From the NCBI RefSeq assembly GCF_011758805.1, contig NZ_JAANOW010000001.1, positions 2,976,001 to 3,040,000 on the forward strand: 64,000 bases of DNA. Reading direction: 5' to 3'. Both the position numbers and the translations under genes were made by a program. The notes below the pieces were generated by a model. That model was given only the letters and a program-made list of their open reading frames with translations, searched no databases and was not told where the DNA came from. Of the stretch, positions 10,200 through 20,336 are shown piece after piece. The DNA is from Mycolicibacterium fluoranthenivorans (GTDB lineage: Bacteria; Actinomycetota; Actinomycetes; Mycobacteriales; Mycobacteriaceae). Position 1 is the first letter of the stretch; every line of letters starts with the position of its first letter.

Positions 10200-10976
10200 T
10201 CAGGTGAAGCGGAACCAGCGCAGCGCGCACAGGGCGGCCACGCCACCCCAGACGGCCAGCACGATCACGCCGAACCAGTCGACCGACAGGGTCATCGCCT
10301 GGGTCAGCGCCTCGGTGAGCGCACCCGAGGGGGTGAGGCGGGCGATCCAGGCCACCGCGGGTGGTACCAGCCCGCCCTCCAGGGTCAGCGCGCCGAGTCC
10401 GGCGAAGACGAACCACATCAGGTTGCCGACGGCCAGCACGATCTCGGCCTTGCACGTCCCGCCCAGCAGCAGGCCCAGCGCGGCGAAGGACGCGGTGCCC
10501 AGCGCGATGACGACGGCGCCGAGCAGCAGCCCCAGCACCGCCGGGCGCCAGCCCAGTGCCACACCGATGGCGCCCAACAGGATCGACTGCAGGAACACCA
10601 CCGTCACGACCGCCAGCGATTTGCCCGCGATGATGCCCCACACCGGAAGGGCCGTCGCCCCAAGGCGTTTCAATGCGCCGTAACGGCGGTCGAAGGCCAC
10701 CGCGATGGCCTGGCCGGTGAACGCGGTCGAGATGACGGCCAGCGCCATGATGGCGGGCGCGAACGTCCCCGCCCGGTCCGGGCCGAACGAGCCCAGCGGC
10801 ATCAGGGTCAGCCCGATCAGCAGCGTGATGGGGATGAACATGGTCAGCAGGAGCTGTTCGCCGTTGCGCAACAGCAACTTCAGCTCCAGCCCGTACTGCG
10901 CGGTCAGCATCTGGCGCACACCCGCTGGACGCGGGTCCGGTGTGAAGGTGCCCGCGGCGAACCGGTTATCGGTCAT
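10200..10976 (-). CDS. ABC-2 type exporter, permease subunit
   Basis: The product has 258 residues and about six membrane helices, of the ABC-2 permease type (ELKLLLRNGEQLLLTMFIPI at the N-terminus, RRYGALKRLGATALP near the middle). With the adjacent ATPase it should form a two-component exporter. The substrate is unknown. The ATG at 10976 overlaps the stop of the ATPase gene (ATGA). The same frame is open far upstream, but only as a shadow of the ATPase gene. It corresponds by position to Rv1457c. Confidence 0.9.
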   Translation of the reverse strand: MTDNRFAAGTFTPDPRPAGVRQMLTAQYGLELKLLLRNGEQLLLTMFIPITLLIGLTLMPLGSFGPDRAGTFAPAIMALAVISTAFTGQAIAVAFDRRYGALKRLGATALPVWGIIAGKSLAVVTVVFLQSILLGAIGVALGWRPAVLGLLLGAVVIALGTASFAALGLLLGGTCKAEIVLAVGNLMWFVFAGLGALTLEGGLVPPAVAWIARLTPSGALTEALTQAMTLSVDWFGVIVLAVWGGVAALCALRWFRFT

Positions 10977-11905
10977 GACCTCAGCTCCCGGCCGGTCAGA
11001 TCGAGGAACACGTCCTCCAGGCTGCGTTGTTCGACGCGCATATCGGTGGTCAGTACGTCGACCCGGGCGCACCACGCGGTCACGGTGGCCAGCACCTGCG
11101 GATCGATGTGGCCCTCCACCAGATACTCGCCGGGCGCGGTCTCGGAGCTGCGGTACGTCTCGGGCAGCGCCGCCACCAGTAGCGACAGATCCAGTTTCGG
11201 CGGCGCGCTGAACCTCAGCTGGTTCTCGGCGCCGTTGCGGGTCAGCTCGGCGGGGGTGCCCGCGGCCACCGTGGTGCCGTGATCGATGATGACCAACCTG
11301 TCGGCCAGCTCCTCGGCCTCGGACAGATGATGGGTGGTCAGCACCACGGTCACCCCGTCGCGGCGCAGTGCGTCGATCAACTCCCACACCACGATCCGGG
11401 CGTGCGCGTCCATCCCGGCCGTCGGCTCGTCGAGGAAGACCAGCTCGGGGCGGCCGACCACGGCGCAGGCCAGCGCGAGGCGCTGTTGCTGGCCGCCGGA
11501 GAGCCTGCGGTAAGTGGTGCGGGCGGCCTCGGTGAGTCCGAGGGTGTCCATCAGCCACCGCGGGTCCAGCGGATTGGCGGCGTAGGAGGCGACCAGGTTG
11601 AGCATCTCACCGGCCCGCGCGGCCGGATAGCCGCCGCCGCCCTGCAACATCACCCCGATGCGTTCGCGCACCCGGCTGTTCTCGGCGGCCGGGTCCAGGC
11701 CGAGGATCTCGATGCTGCCCTCGTCGGGCCGCAGGAAACCCTCGCACATTTCCACGGTCGTGGTCTTTCCCGCGCCGTTGGGTCCCAGCAGTGCCAGCAC
11801 CTCTGCGCGCTGGACGTCGAGGTCGAGCCCGGAAACCGCGGTCGTCGACCCAAACCGTTTGGTCACCCCGCGCAGGCGCACGGGCACGGGTAATCCGGTG
11901 GTCAC
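10973..11905 (-). CDS. ABC-2 type exporter, ATP-binding subunit
   Basis: The 310-residue ABC ATPase has Walker A GPNGAGKT, Q-loop MLQGGGG, signature LSGGQQQRLALA, Walker B LVFLDEPTAGMD and the H-loop in LTTHHLSEAEELADR. The C-terminal extension after residue 220 is typical of DrrA/NatA-type exporters. It is coupled by 4-bp overlaps to mptB upstream and the permease downstream. That position next to a mannosyltransferase hints at export of an envelope component, which is inference. By position it corresponds to Rv1458c. Confidence 0.94.
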   Translation of the reverse strand: MTTGLPVPVRLRGVTKRFGSTTAVSGLDLDVQRAEVLALLGPNGAGKTTTVEMCEGFLRPDEGSIEILGLDPAAENSRVRERIGVMLQGGGGYPAARAGEMLNLVASYAANPLDPRWLMDTLGLTEAARTTYRRLSGGQQQRLALACAVVGRPELVFLDEPTAGMDAHARIVVWELIDALRRDGVTVVLTTHHLSEAEELADRLVIIDHGTTVAAGTPAELTRNGAENQLRFSAPPKLDLSLLVAALPETYRSSETAPGEYLVEGHIDPQVLATVTAWCARVDVLTTDMRVEQRSLEDVFLDLTGRELRS

Positions 11906-13521
11906 GGGGATTCAGCGTAAGCGTCCGCCCTGAGGACTCCGTCGTCGGGCATTACCCGCCACGGCAGACGCCGCCAGGTCAGCGCGATGAGCAGCACCAC
12001 GATGACGGTGCTGGCCAGGACGGCGTCCACGATCTGGAACAGGGCGAAGCGATCCCCGTTGGCCGTCGGCCCGAAGATGCCCACCACCAACGTGATCGCG
12101 ATGGTGGATCCGCGGAATCCCGGCCGGGTGGCCCAGGTGGCCAGCGGGATGATGGCCCACAGCAGGTACCACGGCTGCACCACCGGGAAGAGCAGCACGG
12201 TGGCGCCGAGCGCCACACCGAGCCCGCCCACGGGATGCAGCCGCCCGCGGAACACGGCGAGCAGGAGCCACGTCACCAGGATTCCGATGATGATCACACC
12301 GATACCACGGGTGAGTCCCAGCACCGCGGTGGTGTGGTCACCCAGTCCGAGCAGGATGCCGACCTGTCCGGTACCCAGGGCGATCAGCGTCGGCGGCGAC
12401 ATCCACGACCGCACCACGTTGGCGGTACCCAAGGTGGACAACCAGCCGAAGCCCAGGCCACTGGCCCAGCCGATCACGGCCATCACGAGCAGCGAGAGGG
12501 CGCCGAGGGAGAAGCCGGCGGCCAGGAAGGCCTTGACGGTGCCGCCCCACCGCCACGCCAGCGCCATCGCGACGAAGCCGATGGCCAGCAGTGAGGGCAG
12601 CTTCACCTGGGAGGACAACGCGATGAGGACGGTGCCGAAGACCAGCATGGCCAGGGGTCGCGGTGCCAACCGCCAGCTGCCGTCGCGCACCCCGTCGATA
12701 CCGCGCAGGGCGAATTCGGTGCCGGCGAGCATCAGCCCCAGCATCGGTGCTTCGTTGTGGATACCGGCGACCAGGTGCATGAACAGCAGCGGGTTGCACG
12801 GTCCCAGCCACAGGGCGCCGACCTCGGTGACACCGCAGCGCCGTGCCAGCCGGGGGGTGGCCCAGACGATCAAGCCGACGCCGAGCAGCACCACCACCCG
12901 GTGGCACAGCACCGCGGCGACGATGTTCTCGCCGGTCACGGTCGAGATTCCGCGCCCGATCCACAAGAACAGCGGACCGTAGGGCGCCGGGGTCTCGCGC
13001 CAGATGGTGGGCACCGACAGGGTGAAGACGTGGTCCAGCCCGAGGCCCGGGGCGGGGCCGACCTTGTACGGGTCCAGCCCGAGGCGGGCGATCTGGCTCT
13101 GCGCGAGGTAGGAGTAGACATCCCGGCTGTACATCGGTGGGGCGATGAGTAGCGGCAGGGCCCACAGCAGCAGGGTGCGGTCCAGCTGGCTGCGCGACAT
13201 CCGGTGCGGTCCCAGCGCGAAGCGTCCGAGCATGAGCCAGGCCAGCGTCATCATCACCGCGCCGGTGGTGGTCATGGTCAAGGAGACGGTCTGGATGCGG
13301 GAGGGCAGATTGAGCAGACGCACCCCGAACGTCGGGTCCTGTACGACGGGGCGGGCACCGGCACCGAGGGCGCCGATCGCCATGAGTACGGTGCCGGTCG
13401 CGCCGAATACCCTGGTACGACGTAGCGAGGCGACCTCGGCGTCGTTGAGCGGGGAACCGACCGTTCTCTCGTCGGCATGCCATCGGGCGACCGCCGAGCT
13501 GAAGGACCCGAGCGCGGTCAT
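11902..13521 (-). CDS. mptB: Polyprenyl-phosphomannose-dependent alpha-(1->6)-mannosyltransferase, MptB type
   Basis: This GT-C integral membrane glycosyltransferase of about 539 residues has roughly 12-13 helices. In actinobacteria MptB uses polyprenyl-phosphomannose to start the alpha-1,6-mannan core of lipomannan and lipoarabinomannan. The first large extracytoplasmic loop carries the acidic motif YSRDVYSY expected of GT-C enzymes, and WYLLWAIIPLA lies near the C-terminus. The start was put at ATG 13521 (MTALGSFSSAV). The frame is open to 13602, but that would run into the sufR promoter. It is divergent from sufR and is the first gene of the operon with the ABC exporter. Position matches Rv1459c. 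Confidence 0.88.
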   Translation of the reverse strand: MTALGSFSSAVARWHADERTVGSPLNDAEVASLRRTRVFGATGTVLMAIGALGAGARPVVQDPTFGVRLLNLPSRIQTVSLTMTTTGAVMMTLAWLMLGRFALGPHRMSRSQLDRTLLLWALPLLIAPPMYSRDVYSYLAQSQIARLGLDPYKVGPAPGLGLDHVFTLSVPTIWRETPAPYGPLFLWIGRGISTVTGENIVAAVLCHRVVVLLGVGLIVWATPRLARRCGVTEVGALWLGPCNPLLFMHLVAGIHNEAPMLGLMLAGTEFALRGIDGVRDGSWRLAPRPLAMLVFGTVLIALSSQVKLPSLLAIGFVAMALAWRWGGTVKAFLAAGFSLGALSLLVMAVIGWASGLGFGWLSTLGTANVVRSWMSPPTLIALGTGQVGILLGLGDHTTAVLGLTRGIGVIIIGILVTWLLLAVFRGRLHPVGGLGVALGATVLLFPVVQPWYLLWAIIPLATWATRPGFRGSTIAITLVVGIFGPTANGDRFALFQIVDAVLASTVIVVLLIALTWRRLPWRVMPDDGVLRADAYAESP

Positions 13522-13598
13522 CCCAGCAGCGTAGACGGTGGCCCGGTGCGCCTTTGCACAGTTAGGGTGCCCTTGCTGGAACCGCAGGTCGAATTCCG

Positions 13599-13615
13599 TC
13601 ACAATAGTGTTGTGA
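13599..13615. promoter_or_regulatory. Probable SufR operator at the sufR start
   Basis: There is a perfect inverted repeat TCACA-N7-TGTGA. It overlaps the GTG start of sufR (13612) and a CACAAT hexamer that could serve as the -10 of a leaderless transcript. From memory, mycobacterial SufR is reported to bind a site of the form ACACT-N5-TGTGA ahead of its own gene; ACAAT-N5-TGTGA here differs by one base. Autorepression of the suf operon through this site is the natural reading. Confidence 0.65.
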
Positions 13616-14382
13616 AATTAAACCCGGAGGTCGGCGGCGCCGTTGCGGCTGCGCCTGCGCCCACCGGGTCGGCAAGTCTGTCAGAAGGTCACACCCGTTC
13701 GGCCATCGTGCAGTTGCTGCTCGAAGGTCCGGTCACCGCGGGCGATATCGGCGAACGGCTGGGTATCTCGGCTGCCGGTGTCCGTCGTCATCTCGACGCC
13801 CTGATCGACGCGGGGGACGCGCAGGCCAGTGCCGCAGAGGCCTGGCAGCACACCGGTCGCGGCCGCCCCGCCAAGCGGTACCGCATCACCGCTGCCGGCC
13901 GGGCCAAGCTGGCGCACTCCTACGACGACCTGGCCGCGGCCGCCATGCGGCAGCTGCGCGAGATCGGCGGTGACGAGGCGGTGCAGACCTTCGCCCGCCG
14001 GCGCATCGACGGCATCCTGGCCGACGTGGTCAACGCCCCGGCCGCCGCCGACGTGGCCGCCACTGCCGACCGGGTGGCCTCCGCGCTCACCAAGGCGGGT
14101 TACCGGACCACCACCACACCGGTGGCCGGGCCGCTGTCGGGTGTGCAGATATGCCAGCATCACTGCCCGGTCTCACATGTCGCCGAGGAGTTCCCCGAAC
14201 TCTGCGATGCCGAGCGGCAGGCGTTCGCCGAGATCCTCGGCACCCATGTTCAGCGGCTGGCCACCATCGTCAACGGTGACTGCGCCTGTACCACCCACGT
14301 TCCGTTGGGGCCTGACAAGCCCGCACCAGTTCGGCCCGCAGCCCGCGCCGAATCCACCACCACACAAGGAGTGTCGCGATGA
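13612..14382 (+). CDS. sufR: Fe-S cluster-responsive transcriptional regulator SufR
   Basis: The product has 256 residues. The N-terminal winged helix-turn-helix (about residues 25-90; [21 protein letters not shown]) resembles the ArsR/DeoR type. The C-terminal cluster-binding cysteines are CQHHCPV and GDCACTTH, the conserved SufR arrangement. SufR represses the suf operon when it holds a cluster. The start was put at GTG 13612. The frame is open to 13477, but no ribosome-binding sequence is seen there, and the inverted repeat over 13599-13615 suggests a leaderless, autoregulated start. The stop overlaps sufB by 4 bp. Confidence 0.92.
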   Translation: MKLNPEVGGAVAAAPAPTGSASLSEGHTRSAIVQLLLEGPVTAGDIGERLGISAAGVRRHLDALIDAGDAQASAAEAWQHTGRGRPAKRYRITAAGRAKLAHSYDDLAAAAMRQLREIGGDEAVQTFARRRIDGILADVVNAPAAADVAATADRVASALTKAGYRTTTTPVAGPLSGVQICQHHCPVSHVAEEFPELCDAERQAFAEILGTHVQRLATIVNGDCACTTHVPLGPDKPAPVRPAARAESTTTQGVSR

Positions 14383-15806
14383 CCCTCACCCCGGAACAGC
14401 TGACTCAGGAGGAGACGATTGCCTCCCTGGGTACATACGGCTACGGCTGGTCGGACTCCGACGCCGCCGGCGCCAGCGCCCAGCGCGGACTGTCCGAGGC
14501 TGTCGTCCGCGACATCTCGGCCAAGAAGAGCGAGCCCGAGTGGATGCTCGAGATGCGGCTGAAGGCGCTGCGCACCTTCGAGAAGAAGCCCATGCCGAAC
14601 TGGGGCTCCGACCTCGAGGGCATCTTCTTCGACAACATCAAGTACTTCGTGCGCTCCAGCGAGAAGCAGGCCGCGACCTGGGATGACCTGCCCGCCGACA
14701 TCAAGAACACCTACGACAGGCTCGGCATCCCCGAAGCGGAGAAGCAGCGCCTGGTCTCCGGTGTCGCCGCGCAGTACGAGTCCGAGGTGGTCTACCACTC
14801 GATCCGCGAGGATCTGGAGGCCCAGGGCGTCATCTTCCTGGACACCGACACCGCGCTCAAGCAGCACCCGGAGCTGTTCAAGCAGTACTTCGGCACCGTG
14901 ATCCCGGCCGGGGACAACAAGTTCTCCGCGCTCAACACCGCGGTGTGGTCCGGTGGGTCGTTCATCTACGTGCCCAAGGGCGTGCACGTCGACATCCCGC
15001 TGCAGGCCTACTTCCGGATCAACACCGAGAACATGGGCCAGTTCGAGCGGACGCTGATCATCGTCGACGAGGACGCCTACGTGCACTACGTCGAGGGCTG
15101 CACGGCGCCGATCTACAAGAGCGACTCGCTGCACAGCGCCGTCGTCGAGATCATCGTCAAGCCGGGTGGCCGCTGCCGCTACACCACCATCCAGAACTGG
15201 TCGAACAACGTCTACAACCTGGTCACCAAGCGGGCCCGGGCCGAGGCCGGCGCCACCATGGAGTGGGTCGACGGCAACATCGGCTCCAAGGTCACCATGA
15301 AGTACCCGGCCGTGTGGATGACCGGTGAGCACGCCAAGGGCGAAGTGCTCTCGGTGGCGTTCGCCGGCCCGGGACAGCACCAGGACACCGGCGCCAAGAT
15401 GCTGCACCTCGCGCCCAACACGTCGTCCAACATCGTGTCCAAGTCGGTCGCCCGCGGCGGTGGCCGCGCGTCCTACCGGGGCCTGGTCCAGGTCAACAAA
15501 GGCGCGCACGGGTCGCGCTCATCGGTGAAATGCGATGCGCTGCTGGTTGATTCGATCAGCCGCTCCGACACGTATCCGTATGTCGACATCCGCGAGGACG
15601 ATGTCACGATGGGTCACGAGGCCACCGTGTCGAAGGTCAGCGAGGATCAGCTGTTCTACCTGATGAGCCGCGGCATGACCGAGGACGAGGCGATGGCCAT
15701 GGTGGTGCGCGGCTTCGTCGAGCCCATCGCCAAGGAACTGCCGATGGAGTACGCCCTGGAATTGAACCGGCTCATCGAGCTGCAGATGGAAGGCGCGGTG
15801 GGATGA
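14379..15806 (+). CDS. sufB: Fe-S cluster scaffold protein SufB (no intein)
   Basis: SufB is the scaffold subunit of the SufBCD complex on which Fe-S clusters are built. The 475 residues are full length for an uninterrupted SufB; the M. tuberculosis protein is about 846 residues because of an intein, and none is present here. The core beta-helix region includes [24 protein letters not shown] and the C-terminal [16 protein letters not shown]. It is translationally coupled to sufR upstream and sufD downstream through ATGA-type overlaps. Confidence 0.97.
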   Translation: MTLTPEQLTQEETIASLGTYGYGWSDSDAAGASAQRGLSEAVVRDISAKKSEPEWMLEMRLKALRTFEKKPMPNWGSDLEGIFFDNIKYFVRSSEKQAATWDDLPADIKNTYDRLGIPEAEKQRLVSGVAAQYESEVVYHSIREDLEAQGVIFLDTDTALKQHPELFKQYFGTVIPAGDNKFSALNTAVWSGGSFIYVPKGVHVDIPLQAYFRINTENMGQFERTLIIVDEDAYVHYVEGCTAPIYKSDSLHSAVVEIIVKPGGRCRYTTIQNWSNNVYNLVTKRARAEAGATMEWVDGNIGSKVTMKYPAVWMTGEHAKGEVLSVAFAGPGQHQDTGAKMLHLAPNTSSNIVSKSVARGGGRASYRGLVQVNKGAHGSRSSVKCDALLVDSISRSDTYPYVDIREDDVTMGHEATVSKVSEDQLFYLMSRGMTEDEAMAMVVRGFVEPIAKELPMEYALELNRLIELQMEGAVG

Positions 15807-16983
15807 CCGAGCCCATGATCGCTTTGGCCGACGCCAACAAGGGACAGGCGTTCACCTCGTTCGATGTCGACGCCTTCGAGGTGCCCGCCGGTCGTGACGA
15901 GATCTGGCGGTTCACCCCGCTCAAGCGGCTGCGCGGCCTGCACAACGGCACCGCCGGGGTGGACGGCAAGGCCACCGGCAGTGCGCTGATCGAGGTGTCC
16001 GAACGTCCCGGCGTCACCGTCGAGACGGTGCAGCGCGGCGACGAGCGGCTCGGCCAGGGCGGCGTGCCCGCTGACCGCGTTGCCGCACAGGCGTTCTCGG
16101 GTTTCGGTAACGCCACCGTCGTGACGGTCGGGCGCAATACGCACGTCGACGAGCCGATCGAGATCACGGTGACGGGGCCCGGCGAGGGCGCCACCGCATA
16201 CGGCCATCTGCAGATCCGGGTGGAAGAACTCGGCGAAGCGGTGGTGGTCATCGATCATCGCGGCAGCGGAACCTACGCCGACAACGTCGAATTCGTGCTC
16301 GGTGACGCCGCCCACCTCAAGGTGGTGTCCATCGCCGACTGGGCCGACGACGCCGTGCACGTCAGCATGCATCACGCCTCCCTCGGCAAGGACGCAGTGT
16401 TCCGGCATTTCGCCGTCACCCTCGGCGCCGAGGTGGCTCGGCTGACCGGACGGGTGCAGTACCGCGGCCCCGGCGGCGACGCCGAACTGCTGGGCCTGTA
16501 CTTCGCCGACGACGGCCAGCACCTGGAGTCCCGGCTGCTGGTCGACCACTCCCAGCCCAACTGTCGTTCGCACGTGACGTACAAGGGTGCGCTGCAGGGG
16601 GATCCGTCCTCCGACCGGCCCGACACCCACACCGTCTGGATCGGCGATGTGCTGATCCGCGCCGAGGCCACCGGTACCGACACCTACGAGGTGAACCGCA
16701 ATCTGGTGCTCACCGACGGCGCCCGCGCCGACTCGGTGCCCAACCTGGAGATCGAGACCGGCGAGATCGTCGGCGCCGGACACGCCAGTGCCACCGGACG
16801 TTTCGACGACGAGCAGCTGTTCTACCTGCGCGCCCGCGGTATCCCGGAGGACCAGGCCCGCCGGCTGGTGGTGCGCGGCTTCTTCGGCGAACTCATCGGC
16901 AAGATCTCGGTGCCCGCCGTCCGCGACCGTCTCACCGCCGCCATCGAACACGAACTTGAACTGACCGAAGGACATATCCACTC

Positions 16984-16987
<4 letters not shown>
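15803..16987 (+). CDS. sufD: Fe-S cluster assembly protein SufD
   Basis: The product has 394 residues and pairs with SufB in the SufBC2D complex. Characteristic segments are [14 protein letters not shown] near residue 35, the beta-helix core with [17 protein letters not shown] sequence (C253-containing [10 protein letters not shown]) and the C-terminal [19 protein letters not shown] that mirrors SufB. It overlaps sufB and sufC by 4 bp on each side. Confidence 0.96.
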
Positions 16988-19013
<2,026 letters not shown>

Positions 19014-19047
19014 CGGCGGGCTGGAGCGAAGCGACCCGGGGCAGCAG

Positions 19048-19530
19048 ATGAGAATGGAACAGATGTACCAGGAAGTCATCCTGGACCACTACAAGCACCC
19101 GCACCATCGTGGGCTGCGTGAGCCGTTCGGCGCGCAGGTCCACCACGTCAACCCGACGTGCGGTGACGAGGTGACCCTGCGGGTGGCGCTGTCGCCGGAC
19201 GGCGAGACCGTCGAGGACATCTCCTACGACGGCCAGGGCTGCTCGATCAGCCAGGCCGCGACGTCGGTGCTCACCGACCAGGTGATCGGCCAGACCGTCG
19301 GCGACGCCCTCAAGACGGTCGCCGCGTTCACCGAGATGATCTCGTCCCGCGGCAATATCGAGGGCGACGAGGATGTGCTCGGCGACGGCATCGCGTTCGC
19401 GGGCGTCTCCAAGTACCCGGCCCGGGTGAAATGCGCCCTGCTGGGCTGGATGGCGTTCAAGGCGGCGCTGGCGGAGGCCAGGCCAGGGGTTGAAGCTCTG
19501 GCATTCGACGAGGTGGAGGACAAACGATGA
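19048..19530 (+). CDS. sufU: SufU-type sulfur-acceptor / scaffold protein
   Basis: The product has 160 residues of the IscU/SufU superfamily. The zinc/sulfur-binding residues C38 and D40 (NPTCGDE), C65 (GQGCSIS) and C129 (ARVKCALLG) are all present. The insertion between the second and third cysteine marks SufU rather than IscU. The start was put at ATG 19048 (MRMEQMYQEVILDHYK); ATG 19054 is nearly as good. Longer upstream readings overlap sufS. It is often annotated iscU in mycobacteria (Rv1465 position). Confidence 0.94.
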   Translation: MRMEQMYQEVILDHYKHPHHRGLREPFGAQVHHVNPTCGDEVTLRVALSPDGETVEDISYDGQGCSISQAATSVLTDQVIGQTVGDALKTVAAFTEMISSRGNIEGDEDVLGDGIAFAGVSKYPARVKCALLGWMAFKAALAEARPGVEALAFDEVEDKR

Positions 19531-19871
19531 GTGAAGCCCAGAGCGAAGAGCTGTTGCTGGCCGACGTCGAGGAGGCCATGCGCGATGTGGTCGACCCCGA
19601 GCTGGGTATCAACGTCGTGGACCTCGGCCTGGTCTACGGGCTGAACCTGGAAGAGGGGGAGACCGGCAAGGTCGCGCTCATCGACATGACGCTGACCTCG
19701 GCGGCCTGTCCGCTCACCGACGTGATCGAGGATCAGACCCGCACCGCACTGGTCGGTGCCGGACTGGTCAACGAGATCAAGCTGAACTGGGTGTGGAACC
19801 CGCCGTGGGGCCCGGACAAGATCACCGACGACGGCCGTGAACAACTGCGGGCGCTCGGCTTCACCGTCTGA
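19527..19871 (+). CDS. sufT: SufT / MIP18-family (DUF59) Fe-S maturation factor
   Basis: The 114-residue product has the DUF59 core DPELGINVVDLGLVYGL and the conserved cysteine in TSAACPLTDV. SufT-type proteins help deliver Fe-S clusters to target enzymes. The ATG at 19527 overlaps the sufU stop (ATGA). It is the last gene of the suf operon; a hairpin lies about 75 bp downstream. Confidence 0.92.
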   Translation: MSEAQSEELLLADVEEAMRDVVDPELGINVVDLGLVYGLNLEEGETGKVALIDMTLTSAACPLTDVIEDQTRTALVGAGLVNEIKLNWVWNPPWGPDKITDDGREQLRALGFTV

Positions 19872-20336
19872 CGGGTCCCGGTCCCTACAGGTCCGCCATC
19901 GGATCCGAACCGGTGTTTGCTGGCGCTCGATGATCGCGTAGCGCACCGCTTCGCGCCGCGTGGTGAGCGAAGCGGACGGGGTGGAGACCGCGATCCGGGC
20001 GGCAGGCGCCGGCCAATGGCACTCGAGGGGCCGGCGAGGCAGTAGTTCACGTTGTGGAAACAAAGACATTGAACGACACCACGATTCGCCGTTTTCAGGT
20101 CATCGGTCGGTGGCGGTGGCGGTGTCGTCTCGGCGCGCGCATTGTCGGTGGCGTCAATTTGTCAGCCGATCGGATGACGCGCGCTGTCCGCTGAAGATAC
20201 AACAAACCAATTCTTTGCCACTTTTGTCATGCCGCGGCACGCCGGCTCGGATTAGCATCCGACCACGCCCCGGCCTGCCCGGTAGCGGTTCCGGCCCGAA
20301 GGCGGTCGGAGCAGGATCGGCCGGAGAGGAACCCGG
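19872..20336. other. Intergenic region, suf operon to acyltransferase (465 bp)
   Basis: No convincing gene is seen here. It contains the hairpin at 19946-19975 and a lower-GC stretch around 20180-20230 that may hold the promoter of the acyltransferase gene. The GGAGAGGA at 20323-20330 is that gene's ribosome-binding site. In M. tuberculosis fadE15, PE_PGRS29 and ctpD occupy this position, so this is a point where gene content differs. Confidence 0.6.
19946..19975. terminator. Hairpin after the suf operon
   Basis: A 9-bp perfect stem, CCGCTTCGC with GCGAAGCGG, encloses a 12-nt loop about 75 bp after the sufT stop. No U-tract follows, which is usual for mycobacterial hairpin terminators. Terminator function is inferred from position. 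Confidence 0.5.
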
